Below, one piece after another: positions 52,950 through 63,299 of a DNA stretch of 64,000 nucleotides. The stretch is taken from contig CM077013.1 of NCBI GenBank assembly GCA_039090855.1, positions 143,551,240 to 143,615,239 on the forward strand. The letters run 5' to 3'. Numbering within the stretch: position 1 is the stretch's first letter; the number at the start of each line of letters is the position of its first letter. Source of the stretch: Macrothele yani (lineage: Eukaryota; Arthropoda; Arachnida; Araneae; Macrothelidae). Under the pieces are notes generated by a model that worked only from the letters and a program-made list of their open reading frames with translations, was not told the DNA's origin and searched no databases. The position numbers were made by a program, and so were the translations under genes.

Positions 52950-54518
52950 CAGTAGCGAACAAAAGTATTTGGCGAAACACTTTTTCGACCATAATTTTTT
53001 TCTGCTGGATCAAATCGGGTCATTTTGGAATATGATATGTGTTATTCAGTTGTAAACATGATCCATATGCACATGGATCGGAAACCTTAACACAGATCAG
53101 GTACCGAGCTTAATCGCAAAGATCATTTAAATTGACCAACAAAGTAGGTGTGTATCACATTCATTTAATGCAACGATAACAGAAAACAAGTACGAGAAAA
53201 CGACAAAACAATAACTAATACTTAGTGAGATAACCACAAGATTTAATAACAGCTGCACAACGGGCCGGAATCGAATCCACTAGCTTCTCGACGGTGACCT
53301 TCGGAATTCGCGCCCATTCTGCAGACAGCTGGTCGAACTACTGGGTCTATTCCGGCAGGTTTTCTTCGCACATCGTCTCTCCAGCTCCTCCCACATGTGC
53401 TCGATGGGGTTGAGGTCTGGAGATTGGCTTGGCCAGTCTAGAAGTGTGAGCTGTTACTGCTGGAAGGCTGCCTTCGCTACTGTGGAGGTGTGTATCGGGT
53501 CGTTGTCTTGCTGCATGATCCATACGGGTGGCAGGTTCTGGTTTGACCATGGAAAGACATCGTTGATGAGCATGTTCCTGTATCTCTGGCCGGTTAGTAT
53601 TCCATCAATCTTGATGATTGAGCCCATTCCATTGCGAGAGAAGGCGCCGTAAACCATGAGCGATCCTCCTCCGTGCTTGACAGTCGTATGAATGAACTGG
53701 GGGTTGAATCTCTGGCCACACGGACGTCGTACGTATCGGATACCGTCCGTTCCGAACAAGTTGAACTTGCTCTCGTCGGTGAAAAGCACCTTACTCCAGT
53801 CCGCCGTGGTCCAGTGTCGATGACGGCGCGCGAACGCGATTTTTCTCGTCGATTCTTGACTGCGATGAGTGGTTTCTTGGCGGGGCGTCTTCCGTTCAAT
53901 CCACCAGCAATGAGACGACGGGAGATGGTCATTTGGCTGACGTTCAGGTCGTCTCTGTCGCGGAATTCGGTGGCGATGTCCACAGCAGTCAAGGTGGGAT
54001 CAGCACGAGATCGACGGAGGATGCGTCTATAGTGACGCAACGTAGTGGAACGAGGCCTACCACATCGCGGACTGTTCTCGACGGTCCCAGTCTTCTTATA
54101 ACGTTGCAGGATAGCTGAAATGGACTGGTGTCGGATCTTCAGGGCCCTCGGAATGTCGGTGACGCGCATTCCGGATTCCACCATGTTCACGGCCGCCTGG
54201 CGAGCTCCAACAGGGATATTCGCCTTTTTACCCATTTCAGAAAACCTAAGATTGACTTATTATCACTCTACACATCACAAAACCCACAAAAATCGCAAGA
54301 AAAACGTTACTACATGCAGCAAACAAATGGGTAATAATTGGCGACTCTTGAATATGGCCCATTTCGAACGACAAATTAGCTCTGAGCTAATTACAAACTA
54401 CGCGGCATTGTAACCCACGAATCAACACATATCATATCCCAAAACGACCCGATTTGGTCCAGCAGAACAAACATTATGGTAGAAAAAGTGTTTCGCCAAA
54501 TACGTTTGTTCGCTACTG
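52950..54518 (-). mobile_element. Tc1-F, Tc1-family transposon with long inverted termini
   Basis: The left end starts CAGTAGCGAACAAAAGTATT and the right end, inverted, CAGTAGCGAACAAACGTATT. Similarity extends about 100 bp inward, including 'GGCGAAACACTTTTTC' and 'AAATCGGGTC'. TA lies at 52948-52949 and 54519-54520. Total length is 1569 bp with one transposase on the minus strand. Confidence 0.9.
53215..54235 (-). pseudogene. Tc1-F transposase with few frameshifts
   Basis: ATG 54235 ('MGKKANIPVGARQAAVNMVE') to the stop at 53215-53217 after 'CGYLTKY', about 340 codons, is normal Tc1 length. The N-terminal frame is open for ~140 codons with a bipartite DNA-binding domain ('ALKIRHQSISAILQRYKKTG', 'VSQMTISRRLIAGGLNGRRP'). 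A frameshift near 53810 leads to 'VLFTDESKFNLFGTDG' with the first catalytic aspartate, then 'GGGSLMVYGAFSRNGMGSI' and 'MQQDNDPIHTS' with the second. A second frameshift near 53455 precedes '[17 protein letters not shown]' with the third acid. All three catalytic residues are present. This is one of the least damaged transposases in the window. Confidence 0.87.
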
Positions 54519-54529
54519 TATTCTCGGTT

Positions 54530-55559
54530 CAGCGCAATGCATTTCCTCTACCTATCAACAAGTCGATACATTCTGGTAGCGAAGAAATCAGCAGGGGTGT
54601 TGCGAATCCATTGACGGCGGACAGACGCTCGCAGATCGTCAATGCTCTCATAGTCGTGGCCACGAAGACTGCCCTTCAAGGCACCGAAAACATGAAAATC
54701 AGAAGGTGTCAAGTCCGGACTGTAAGCAGGGAGTGGAAGAACGGTTCACTTCTGTTTTGCGATTTCTGCTTGCACTGTTTTAGAAATATGCGGGCGAGCG
54801 TTATCACGATGGAGCAACACTTGATTGTTTTTCAATGTTGGCCGTTTGGTCCGGATACTCTCCGTAAGTTTTCTGAGTGTCTTCACATAGGCCTTCGCAT
54901 TTATTGTCCCAATTTTTTTGCCAAGCACTCAAACAGAAGGATACTGTGTGTGGCCTAGAAGGCAGTAGCCATGACATTGGACGCCGACGAACCAACTTTG
55001 AACTTCTTTGATGGGGGCGAATTCGGATGTCCCCATTGCATACTTAGCCGTTTTGTCTCCGGTTCGAACTGATGAATCCACGTTTCATCTCTTGTGATTA
55101 TGCATCCCAGGAATGCGTCACCCTCCTCATCGTAGCGCTGTACCAGTTTATTGCAAATGTTTAGCCTTTGGCGTTTATGCAAGCATTCTGTGTACCCATC
55201 TGGCACAGATCTTCCTATAGTTGAGATGTTCATGAATAATTCGTCCAACAGAATCTTTACTTATATCTAATTCCATGGCAATATCCCGAAAACGAATGCT
55301 TCTGTCACTTTTAATCAAGTCATCCACCCATTTAATCGTTTCATCAGTTACAGCCGTGTTAGGCCTACTTGACTGTGCGTCGTCTTCAAGGCTCTCGTGG
55401 CCAGCTTTGAACTTCGTAACCCATTCATAAACACCGGAACGAGAATTAGACGCATCACCATACACCGTCCGAAGTCTTCTCGTAATGTCCACGCTATTTA
55501 CGCCTTCTTTCGTTAAACATTTGCTACTGCTCGAACTGAATACTTAACGTAGTCGCCAT
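54530..55559 (-). pseudogene. Mariner transposase (mariner-B), degenerate
   Basis: The probable ATG is at 55559 ('MATTLSIQFEQ'); a frameshift leads into 55492-55175, which reads 'DITRRLRTVYGDASNSRSGVYEWVTKF', the mariner helix-turn-helix, and 'TVTDETIKWVDDLI'-type second domain sequence. The first aspartate is in 'TRDETWIHQFEPETKR' (~55060), the second in 'LLHRDNARPH' (~54790), and the third in 'SPDLTPSDFHVFGALKG' (~54680) after a stop. The C-terminus is visible to about 54560. The downstream TIR is not found; Tc1-F begins only about 10-40 bp away. Confidence 0.83.
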
Positions 55560-56129
55560 TGTTTTTGATCGACATCGCCACCTAACATCAGTATCAAGCA
55601 GCTCCGCTTTTATGGCGCTTCAGTGAAAGTAATAGTTTCACGCATACATGCGATCATACACACGGTTTTGTATCGATAGGAATAAAAATCCTGATGCTTA
55701 TCAGACAGCCCTGTATGAGCCTTGCATAAGGCACATGCAAATTGTACTCTCGCTCTCATGCACATACAAAAACACAGGGTTATGAGGGTCAGTGGTAAAG
55801 GTTCGAGTTGCATCAATGGATAAATAAAGCTTTATTCCGGCCATTACAGATTTGCAAAGTACTCTCCCGACAACCTATATCGCACATCGTTTCCTCTTTG
55901 GGACCTCTTTCTGAGATGACTGGCGACATCCAATTTCCAGTACCGTTTTTATCTGTTTCTTGTACGTTCGTACAGCTTCACCTGACCTAGAAAATCGGTA
56001 CCCTCTGAAGCTTGCCGTACATTATGCAAATACAAAACACAAAAAGTGTTGAAAAAAGGAACAACCTCAGTCATCTTACGAGCATAAGTTAAGCTCAAAA
56101 ATAAAGGATGCTGTAAATGACACAGAATT
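55560..56129. other. Unassigned DNA
   Basis: No recognised coding sequence. The mariner-B 5' terminus should be within the first ~100 bp but I could not place it. Confidence 0.4.
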
Positions 56130-57236
56130 AATGAAAAATGATACAAATAAATACCTGCGTAATATTAATTTATTACATAGAGAAAAAAAAGTTGTCCTTA
56201 AAAGCAATGTACAGAATTCTGTGCTAAAAGAAAGAATTGAAAAACATCGCAAAAATTTCCAAAACACAAATGTCACAGAGAAATTGATTGCTGATGTTGA
56301 CAAATACCTAGGCGAGAAGAAAAAAAAGGCCCTTTTAAGAGCATGGTACAGAATTCTGTGCTAAAAGAAAAAATTAAAAAACATCGCAAAAAAATTCCAA
56401 AACACAAAAGTGATAGAGAAATTGATTGTTGATGTTGATAAAAATTCAGATGAAAATGCTACGCATAAGCGAAAAAACTGGTTACTCCAACCGTGGAAGA
56501 ACCAAAATATTTCGCTGGCAGGCTTAGCAAAGAAATTAAAGAGGCAGAAAAAATTAACTGTAATGAAGGTGCTCAATTGCAGTATGCTAATAACAACGAT
56601 GAAGAAATGCTTCGGTTAAATGCTGTTACCAATGTCCAAAATAGTATTACTGTTAGCAGCATTGCCGTAGAGAAAGACGTCTTAAAAACAAACAAGGAAG
56701 TGAACAGCGGAATGCTGCCTTGTGAGTGCACCACCTCGTTACCCTTGCCCATTTTCTCTGAGGAAGGTAAAAAAAAAAAACGGCCCGTTTAGGAGCCTTC
56801 CTTTTTCTGAGGATGAAGGTTGCAGTATGCTAATAAATCAATTGCAGTATGCTAATAACAACGAGGAAGAAATGCTTCTGTTAAATGCTGTTACTAGTGC
56901 CTAAGATAGTACTACTGTTAGCAGCATAGCCGTAGAGAAAGACAGCTTAAATAAAAAAGCAAAGGCCCTGTTAGAGGAACCTTTCCCTTTTTCTCTGCGG
57001 AAGAAAAACACCCTCTTAGTGGAACCTTTCCCGCTTTCTCTGAGGAAGAAAAACACCCTCATAGCGGAACCTTTCCCTTTTTCCCTGAGGAAGAAAAACA
57101 CCCTCAAAGTGGAACTTTTCTCTTTTTCTCTGAGGAAGAAAAACACCCTCAAAGTGGAACCTATCCCTCTTTCTCTGAGGAAGGGAAAAAACAAAACGGC
57201 CCATTTAGGAGCCGTTCTTTTTCTGAGAATGAAGGT
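56130..57236 (+). pseudogene. Jockey-type LINE N-terminal region / ORF1 with 16-residue repeats
   Basis: The first part is lysine-rich ('LKERIEKHRKNFQNTN') and contains a ~137-bp tandem duplication (TACAGAATTCTGTGCTAAAA at 56210 and 56347). Later, at about 56980-57185, a 48-bp unit is repeated four to five times; in the frame continuous with the downstream endonuclease it encodes a 16-residue motif of the type 'FSEEEKHPQSGTFPFF'. A-runs followed by 'ggccc.tttaggagc' recur at 56325, 56775 and 57190. No zinc knuckle was recognised. The nucleocapsid role is inferred only from position. Confidence 0.55.
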
Positions 57237-58797
57237 TTAATAACGGAAACAAATGGCCTTAACATTCTAATTTGGAATGCGCAGGGTATCAAAAGACAAC
57301 ACAGAGAATTTTTAGCCTACTTAAAGTATAAAAAAATTGACGTTGCGTTAATTAATGAATCATGGCTAAGCGATAAAATTAAATTCAAAATTCCCAATTA
57401 CAAGGTTTATAGGAAAGACAAAACCACCAAAAGCGGCGGAATTTTGATTGCGGTTATTGATAGATTAGAGCAAAGTGAAACACCTTGCAACACTGAAGAT
57501 GGTCAAGAAGCCCACTCAGTTATAATTAAAACAAAAATAACCCGATCAAGCTTACGGCCTTTTATAATCATCCGTCACATACGGTTACCAGTGAAGCTCT
57601 GGACAAGCTTTTTGAAGAAGACATCCCCACCATAGTAGCGGGGGATTTTAATAGCAAACACCGCTATTGGTACTGTCCTAGAGATAATAAAAGTGGGAAC
57701 AATATTTTCAGATATCTCTTAAATAAAAATATTGATCTGGGGGCACCTTCCGAGCCCACCAGAACAGCGTTAAGAGGAACTAGTAATGTGCTAGATTTTG
57801 CGCTATTCAAAAATAATAGATATTATTATGAAATCTATACTGCAGCAGCGCTCTCATCTGATCATAACCCCGTTCATTTACAGCTTTTTACTGACAAAAC
57901 TGTAATGGTAACACCCAAAATGGTCACGAACCTAAAGCAATTCAAAGAAAAAATTAAATTAGTATCACCTCCAGAAATCGGAGATTGCAATAGCAAAGAA
58001 GAAATTGACAATGTTATTGAAACCTTTAACCTTGCCATTAAAAAGGTTATGGAGGCTTGCTAAACTCCTGCCAAAGAAAAAGAAACCCGTATTTCTTACC
58101 CAAAGAAATATTGGATCTTATTAAGGAGAAAAATAGGTACCGCAGTAAATGGCAAAGAACCAGAAATAAAAGATTTTATGACCTTTACTGCACCCTTAAC
58201 AGGCAAATCAAAAGAGATATCAGAAAGTTTGAAAACGGTTCATGGGGTCAATTATTAGAGGAAGCACATATTGACTACTCTGAAAATTCGATAAAAAAAA
58301 TAAAATGACCCTGTGGAACCTTACTTCAAGTTTGCAAAATAAAAATATCAGATTACTCCCACCTCTCCAGAAAGCAGATGGGACGGTTGTTAGAACCGAT
58401 GAAGAAAAAGCAGAAATTTTTGCAAACTCACTAGAAAAACAGTTTAAAATAAATGATATCCCTGACACTGATGTAGCCACTAAAATGAAAAAGGCCCTGG
58501 ATACTTATTTTAAACATGCGGAGGATGTAGAAAATTCTAGAGTCATCGCCCAAAGTGCACAACTCTATGAAGAATTTACTAGTAAAAAAAAACCTGTATT
58601 AACATCCCCAATTAAAAGTAAACAGAAAGGCTCTAAAAAAAAAATAGAAGCAACAAGGCATAGAAAACAGCTGCCAAAAGTAGAAAATGCTACGGCCTCT
58701 TTTACGTCCGATAGACAAGTTAAAGGTGCTACGACCTCTCGCGGGTCCGGAACGCCAGAAACTGAAAAGATAAGAAATAAAAAAAGGCCTTTTAAGG

Positions 58798-59299
58798 TCC
58801 ATCCTTGAAATGGCTTGTTGTTACAGGTAAGTATGTAGGGCAGCTTACAACTTCACTTCTTAACGGGTAACCGTCTACTCCCTCTCCTCTAATATTTCCA
58901 TACTTTTCTTTCGTACTATTCTATCAGGGAAATCTGTTCCCAAATATCTAATATTCCTCTTTTTCACCTGACAAAAGGCGCAGAGCGCTGAGGGTTCGGG
59001 TCTCTCAACCTCAGATAGGAAATATCTCTCCCTCGGCGGCGTTATTATAACAACCAATTTCAGTCCACCTGAAATTCTCTCACCCCTCTATGTGCAATAT
59101 CGTACTTGTACGGTGGCGCCATCTACTGTACTCTAATCTCACTACAAACTGTTCTGTCAAAGTCGCTAGACTTGCTCTCATTCCTTCCGTTTCTGTGTCC
59201 TGCCCAAAAGGCGATCTCGCTGTAGGTGGCTGGGACCTAAACTCTACTACCTGTGGACGGAAGTCCTACAAGAAAATGACGCTGACCCCCCCCCCCCCC
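58798..59299 (+). mobile_element. 502-bp insert with poly(C) end and 14-bp target duplication
   Basis: The insert interrupts LINE ORF2 and is flanked by exact copies of AAGGCCTTTTAAGG at 58784-58797 and 59300-59313. It ends in 14 C (59286-59299). Its first ~230 bp match 62377-62612 closely. It contains TTACAGGTAAGTATG, a near-perfect splice-donor-like word, and a small hairpin around 'GCTGAGGGTT..AACCTCAG'. I recognise no coding sequence or tRNA promoter boxes. Confidence 0.7.
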
Positions 59300-60517
59300 A
59301 AGGCCTTTTAAGGGCCAAAAAAAAATTTTGTTCCTCCTGACTTTGAAAAACCACTACCCATCAGTGAAAGAGAAGTTAGGTTTCACATTAATAACCTTAA
59401 AAATAAAAAGGCACCGGGCAAAGATGGCATAAATAATAAAATTATGAAAACACTACCGGAAGGGTATGTGCAAACCCTTACTAAAATATACAATTGTGCC
59501 ATTAAATTAAATTATTTCCCGGATGATTGGAAGACAGCAGAGGTAATTTTATTACCCAAGCCAGGTAAAAACCTGGCAATTCCTGAAAATCACAGACCGC
59601 TTTCGTTGCTCCCAACCATGGGAAAAATCTTTGAAAAAATTATACTTGTTAGAATGCAACAGTTCTGTGAAGAATACCCAGTTATTCCATTTATTCAAGG
59701 AGGTTTTCGTGACAAACACTCCACGGTGCATCAGCTCTCGAGAGTTACTGAAAAATGTGCAGAAGGAATAATGAATGAAAAGCACACAGCGGCTATTTTC
59801 CTGGATGTAGCTAAGGCTTTTGATAAATGTCCACACGAGGCAATTATCTACAAATTAATAGCACATGACTTCCCACCGTGGATTATTCATATAATCAAAT
59901 CCTATCTTAAAAACAGAACATTTTGTGCAAAAATTAATGGGAAGATATCTTCAAAAAAAAATAATTGAAGCCGGTGTTCCACAAGGCAGTGTACTTGCTC
60001 CTACGCTATACTCTATTTTTACTTCAGATTTTCCGAATTTTAACAACAGGAATCTGACTACAGCACTTTATGCTGACTACACTGCACTGGCCTATACTTC
60101 CATGAATAAAAATCAAGCAACATTTATGTTGCAATACTATGTGGAAAAACTGGAGAATTACTTCCTAGACTGGAAAATTAAAATTAATACTGACAAGATA
60201 CAAGCAGTTCTGTTCTCCCGTAAAACATACAATTACAATCCTGACTTTGAAATTGAATTGTATGGTAAAAAAATACCTCGGGTAAAGGATGTCAAATATT
60301 TAGGCCTCATTATGGATCATAATCTGAATTGGAACAAGCATATTAAGGAAACCCTGGCTAAACCTCTTAAATTAAGAGGATGTCTCCAACCCATAATTAA
60401 AAATAAAAGCTTAGTAAAAAAAATAAAACCTTGTTATGGAAAGCATGCTTCAGCCCGGTGATTACCTATGGCTGTCCTATGTGGGGTAACTGCAGAAAGC
60501 AGCAAAAAAATAATATT

Positions 60518-60739
60518 TTTTTTTTTTTTTTGATTGGAGGTTTAACGACCACCGTGAGCAACTCAATGGGCTATAAGCAGTCGCCCGTCCCTAATTTAGG
60601 GTCACTGGTTCCAGGGAAGGGAAAGAGCCAGTGCCGTAAGACAAACACAACATCCATGCCTCACCGGGATTCGAACCCGGACCCCGTTCCGACGAATGAT
60701 CAGAGGCCATCGCTTAGACCACTGCTCCACCGGGGCGGC
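60518..60739 (-). mobile_element. tRNA-derived SINE, 222 bp, in LINE ORF2
   Basis: On the minus strand the SINE starts with a tRNA-like head (A box GTGGAGCAGTGG, B box GGTTCGAATCC), continues into a body ending 'CACGGTGGTCGTTAAACCTC' and a ~14-base A tail. The target duplication AAAATAATATT is exact at 60507-60517 and 60740-60750. The copy is much better preserved than its relative at 32118-32330. Confidence 0.9.
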
Positions 60740-61014
60740 AAAATAATATTACCTCGTTTCAAAATAAAACTCTTCGTATGATGGTAGGACTAGATGGAAA
60801 AACATCCAATAATGCTATCCGTAGTATGCTAAATATCAGCTCTATACATTATACTATGTATGATCTAGCGCAAAAGTATTACGAGAAAGCCAAGAAACAT
60901 CCCAATCCTCTTGTCAGGGAGGCCCTTAAATATGTTGTCAATGATACTGACAAATTTAAAAGACCGAAGGCTATTTTAAATAAAATTCCTGAAAAGAATC
61001 CAGTTCACAGTTAA

Positions 61015-61127
61015 ACTTCCAAAAAATAAAAAATAACTGGGACTAAATTGAAGTTATTCCTCACACGTAGGACGAAAGCAAAAAATTGAATAGCAGTTTT
61101 GGGTAAAAAAGAAAAAAAAAAAAAAAA
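61015..61127 (+). other. Start of the LINE 3' UTR
   Basis: AT-rich sequence between the ORF2 stop and the first stem-loop unit, ending in a 16-A run (61112-61127). Confidence 0.5.
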
Positions 61128-61500
61128 GGGTCATTTTAGGAGCCGAGCAAAATGTTGCATAAAAGATTTATCTTTTTTGTACTAAATATCTCTGCCCCTA
61201 AAAAACAAGGTTTTGTTGGTCTTGTCTTTTATATTAAAATTTGTTGTTGTTTTTTCCTGATTAAAAGAAACAAAACAAAAAATAAAAATAAAAAACGGCT
61301 CTTTTAAGAGCCGAGCAAAATGTCGCATAAAAGACTTATCTTTTTTGTACTGAATATTCTGCTCCTAACCAAACAAGGTGTTGTTGGTCTTGTCTTTTAT
61401 ATTAAAATTTATTGTTGTTGTTTCCAGATTAAAAAAACAAACAAAACAAAACAATAAACGAAAGAAAAAAAAACGGCTCGTTTAGGGGCCGAGCAAAATG
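61128..61500 (+). repeat. ~175-bp tandem units with histone-like stem-loops
   Basis: Units begin at about 61128, 61297 and 61475, each with a 16-base hairpin followed by 'gagcaaaatgt.gcataaaag' and ending in an A-rich stretch. The second hairpin, GGCTCTTTTAAGAGCC at 61297-61312, fits the animal histone 3' stem-loop consensus (GGYYYUUHUHARRRCC). The first and third are imperfect. Confidence 0.75.
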
Positions 61501-61854
61501 TTGCATAAAAGACATCTTTTTACGCATTAGTTCTGAAAAGAAAAATAAATAATAATAATATTTAAACAAAACAGGACTAAATTTTTTCCGCTGTTGCACA
61601 TAATTGTGCAACAAGCAGGCAAGTAGCGAAGGAAAAAAAATGATGAATGATTGGCCCATGAACTACCGGCTTCCTAAATAAGGAATAAAAAAAACTCTGG
61701 TTGTGGCTTTTTTTTTATTTCTCGGTTGTTTACTCAAAATGAGTATCTTAAACCTCGATCGGTGTAATATTGTGATCACACCACCTCAGCTATGGTTACT
61801 CTGACATGCCCACATGTGAAGATACCTTGCTAAATGAAAAATGATGGGAAAAAA

Positions 61855-62070
61855 AAAGGGCTCTTTTAAGGGCTGTACTCTGATTTGCAAATATACTTCA
61901 CACATGTGAAAAAATCTCGTTAAATAAAAAAAAACAAAAAAAGAGAGGGGGCTCATTCAAGAGCCGTACTCTGTTTTGCAAACACTTCACACATGTGAAG
62001 AAACCGTGTTAAATGAAAAATGAGAAAAAAAAAGGGCTCTTTTAAGGGCCGTACTCTGTTTTGCAAACAT
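61855..62070 (+). repeat. ~90-bp tandem units with related stem-loops
   Basis: Three units at about 61859, 61950 and 62035 begin with GGCTCTTTTAAGGGCT, GGCTCATTCAAGAGCC and GGCTCTTTTAAGGGCC, each after an A-run or A/G-run, and continue 'gtactctg.tttgcaaa' and 'cacatgtgaa'. They form a second series using the same hairpin. Confidence 0.72.
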
Positions 62071-62376
62071 GTGATCACACCACCTCAGCTATGGTTACTC
62101 TGACATGCCTGTCAAGAATCAACAAAAGTAAACCTGTGAAAAAATCCTGTAAACCAATGGGGAAAAATCTTTTCTCTCATTGGCTGGCGAGAAACACTGA
62201 GCAAATAGCCAGTTTTGTCTTTCCCGGTGTTCAAAGACGATTTTTCTCTGGGAAAGATGTTCTGTGTGTGATGTTTTTTTTTTCAGGTTCCCCTTTCCCG
62301 TGTCCTTTCCTTCCTTTCCCCCTGTACTCTTCTGTGGCACAGGTGTACCGGGCATTTTTCTGCGGAGAGAAATATC

Positions 62377-62612
62377 ACTTGAAATGGCTTGTTGTTACAG
62401 GTAAGTATGTAGGGCAGCTTACAACTTCACTTCTTAACGGGCAACCGTCTACTCCCTCTCCTCTAATATTTCCATACTTTTCTTTCGTACTATTCTATCA
62501 GGGAAATCTGTTCCCAAATATCTAATATTCCTCTTTTTCACCTGACAAAAGGCGCAGATCGCTGAGGGTTCGGGTCTCTCAACCTCAGATAGGAAATCTC
62601 TCTCTCTCGACA
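62377..62612 (+). repeat. Second copy of the 58.8-kb insert
   Basis: Nearly identical to 58807-59034 over about 230 bp, starting GAAATGGCTTGTTGTTACAG and ending at 'aggaaat.tctctc'. Here similarity to the other copy stops at both edges, and upstream sequence ('gtaccgggcatttttctgcgg') is additional, so this copy may extend further 5'. Confidence 0.85.
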
Positions 62613-63298
62613 TTATTTCTGACTTGAAGTGAAGTGTCGGAGGAGAAAACAGAAAACAAGTTGGTAACCATTATTTCCAATGGAAGCTAGTTCATAACAT
62701 CGGAACGTCCAGGAATTTTTGTATCGGAACGAAAACGAAATTTTAGTTCTATGAAAATATTTCCTTCAAACCGATGCGCATGCGTTCAATCAATATTACC
62801 GGCCTCAGCTGTTTCTTTTATTGAATCATCAGACAGCAAGCTCTGGGTTTTCCTCGTCCACTGGTTGCTTTGAAGTTATTTTTGATTATTTTTTAGGTAA
62901 TGTTTGTTAACGAAAAATTAATCAACTCTGTACAAAAACATCCTATTTTGTACAACATTGATCATAAACATTATTACAATAGTGTGATAAAACAGAACGT
63001 TGGGGAGGAAATGATAGAAACTTACACTAATTCTGCTACGCAAATTATCCTTTTTAGTCTTCTTAATAAACATGTGTTTAGTTTAAAAGAGCGTCAGTAG
63101 GTAATTACGTATCGCTGCTGTAGGACCATCTTATTAAATTATGTTTTTTTTACTGTAGAAATTAATTATCAATATAATTTTATTTTACTTGCATTCAGGT
63201 ATCATCATGCTATTATTTTAATTCCACAGTTTATCTGCCAAAAAATAAAATAAATATTACTTTATTATATATCTACATACAATGAACAAATACAAAGG
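62613..63298. other. Unassigned AT-rich DNA
   Basis: No recognised coding sequence or element ends. Confidence 0.4.
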
Positions 63299-63299
63299 T

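Larger units (their letters stand above)
57237..61014 (+). pseudogene. Jockey-type LINE ORF2: endonuclease and reverse transcriptase
   Basis: The endonuclease begins 'GLNILIWNAQGIKRQHREFL' near 57260 and includes 'IDVALINESWLS', 'VAGDFNSKHRYW' (~57640) and 'SSDHNPVHLQLF' (~57860). The RT starts near 59390 with 'NLKNKKAPGKDGINNKIMK', motif A 'AIFLDVAKAFDKCPHEAI' (~59800), motif B 'GVPQGSVLAPTLYSIF' (~59985) after a frameshift. Motif C reads YADY at 60069-60080 instead of YADD. 'VKYLGLIMDHNLNWNKHI' and the C-terminus 'YDLAQKYYEKAKKHPNPLV' end at a stop at 61012-61014. Frameshifts, the 502-bp insert and the SINE disrupt it. Confidence 0.85.
56130..61500 (+). mobile_element. Jockey-type LINE with internal insertions
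   Basis: A LINE with an N-terminal repeat-rich region, endonuclease, RT and an A-rich 3' region in tandem units. It has been enlarged by internal duplications (~137 bp at 56210), by in-frame 48-bp repeats, by a 502-bp insert with its own target duplication (58798-59299) and by a SINE (60518-60739). Its limits are approximate. The 3' region may continue to about 62070. Confidence 0.75.

Noticed and set aside
58815..58840. U1 snRNA or spliced-leader gene suggested by CAGGTAAGTATG
   Set aside because: Only the short donor-like word matches; the rest of U1, an Sm site and a conserved leader are not present.
61290..61312. Bacterial-style intrinsic terminator (hairpin next to an A/T run)
   Set aside because: The element is a eukaryotic LINE and the plus-strand hairpin follows an A-run rather than preceding a T-run; the histone-type reading fits better.
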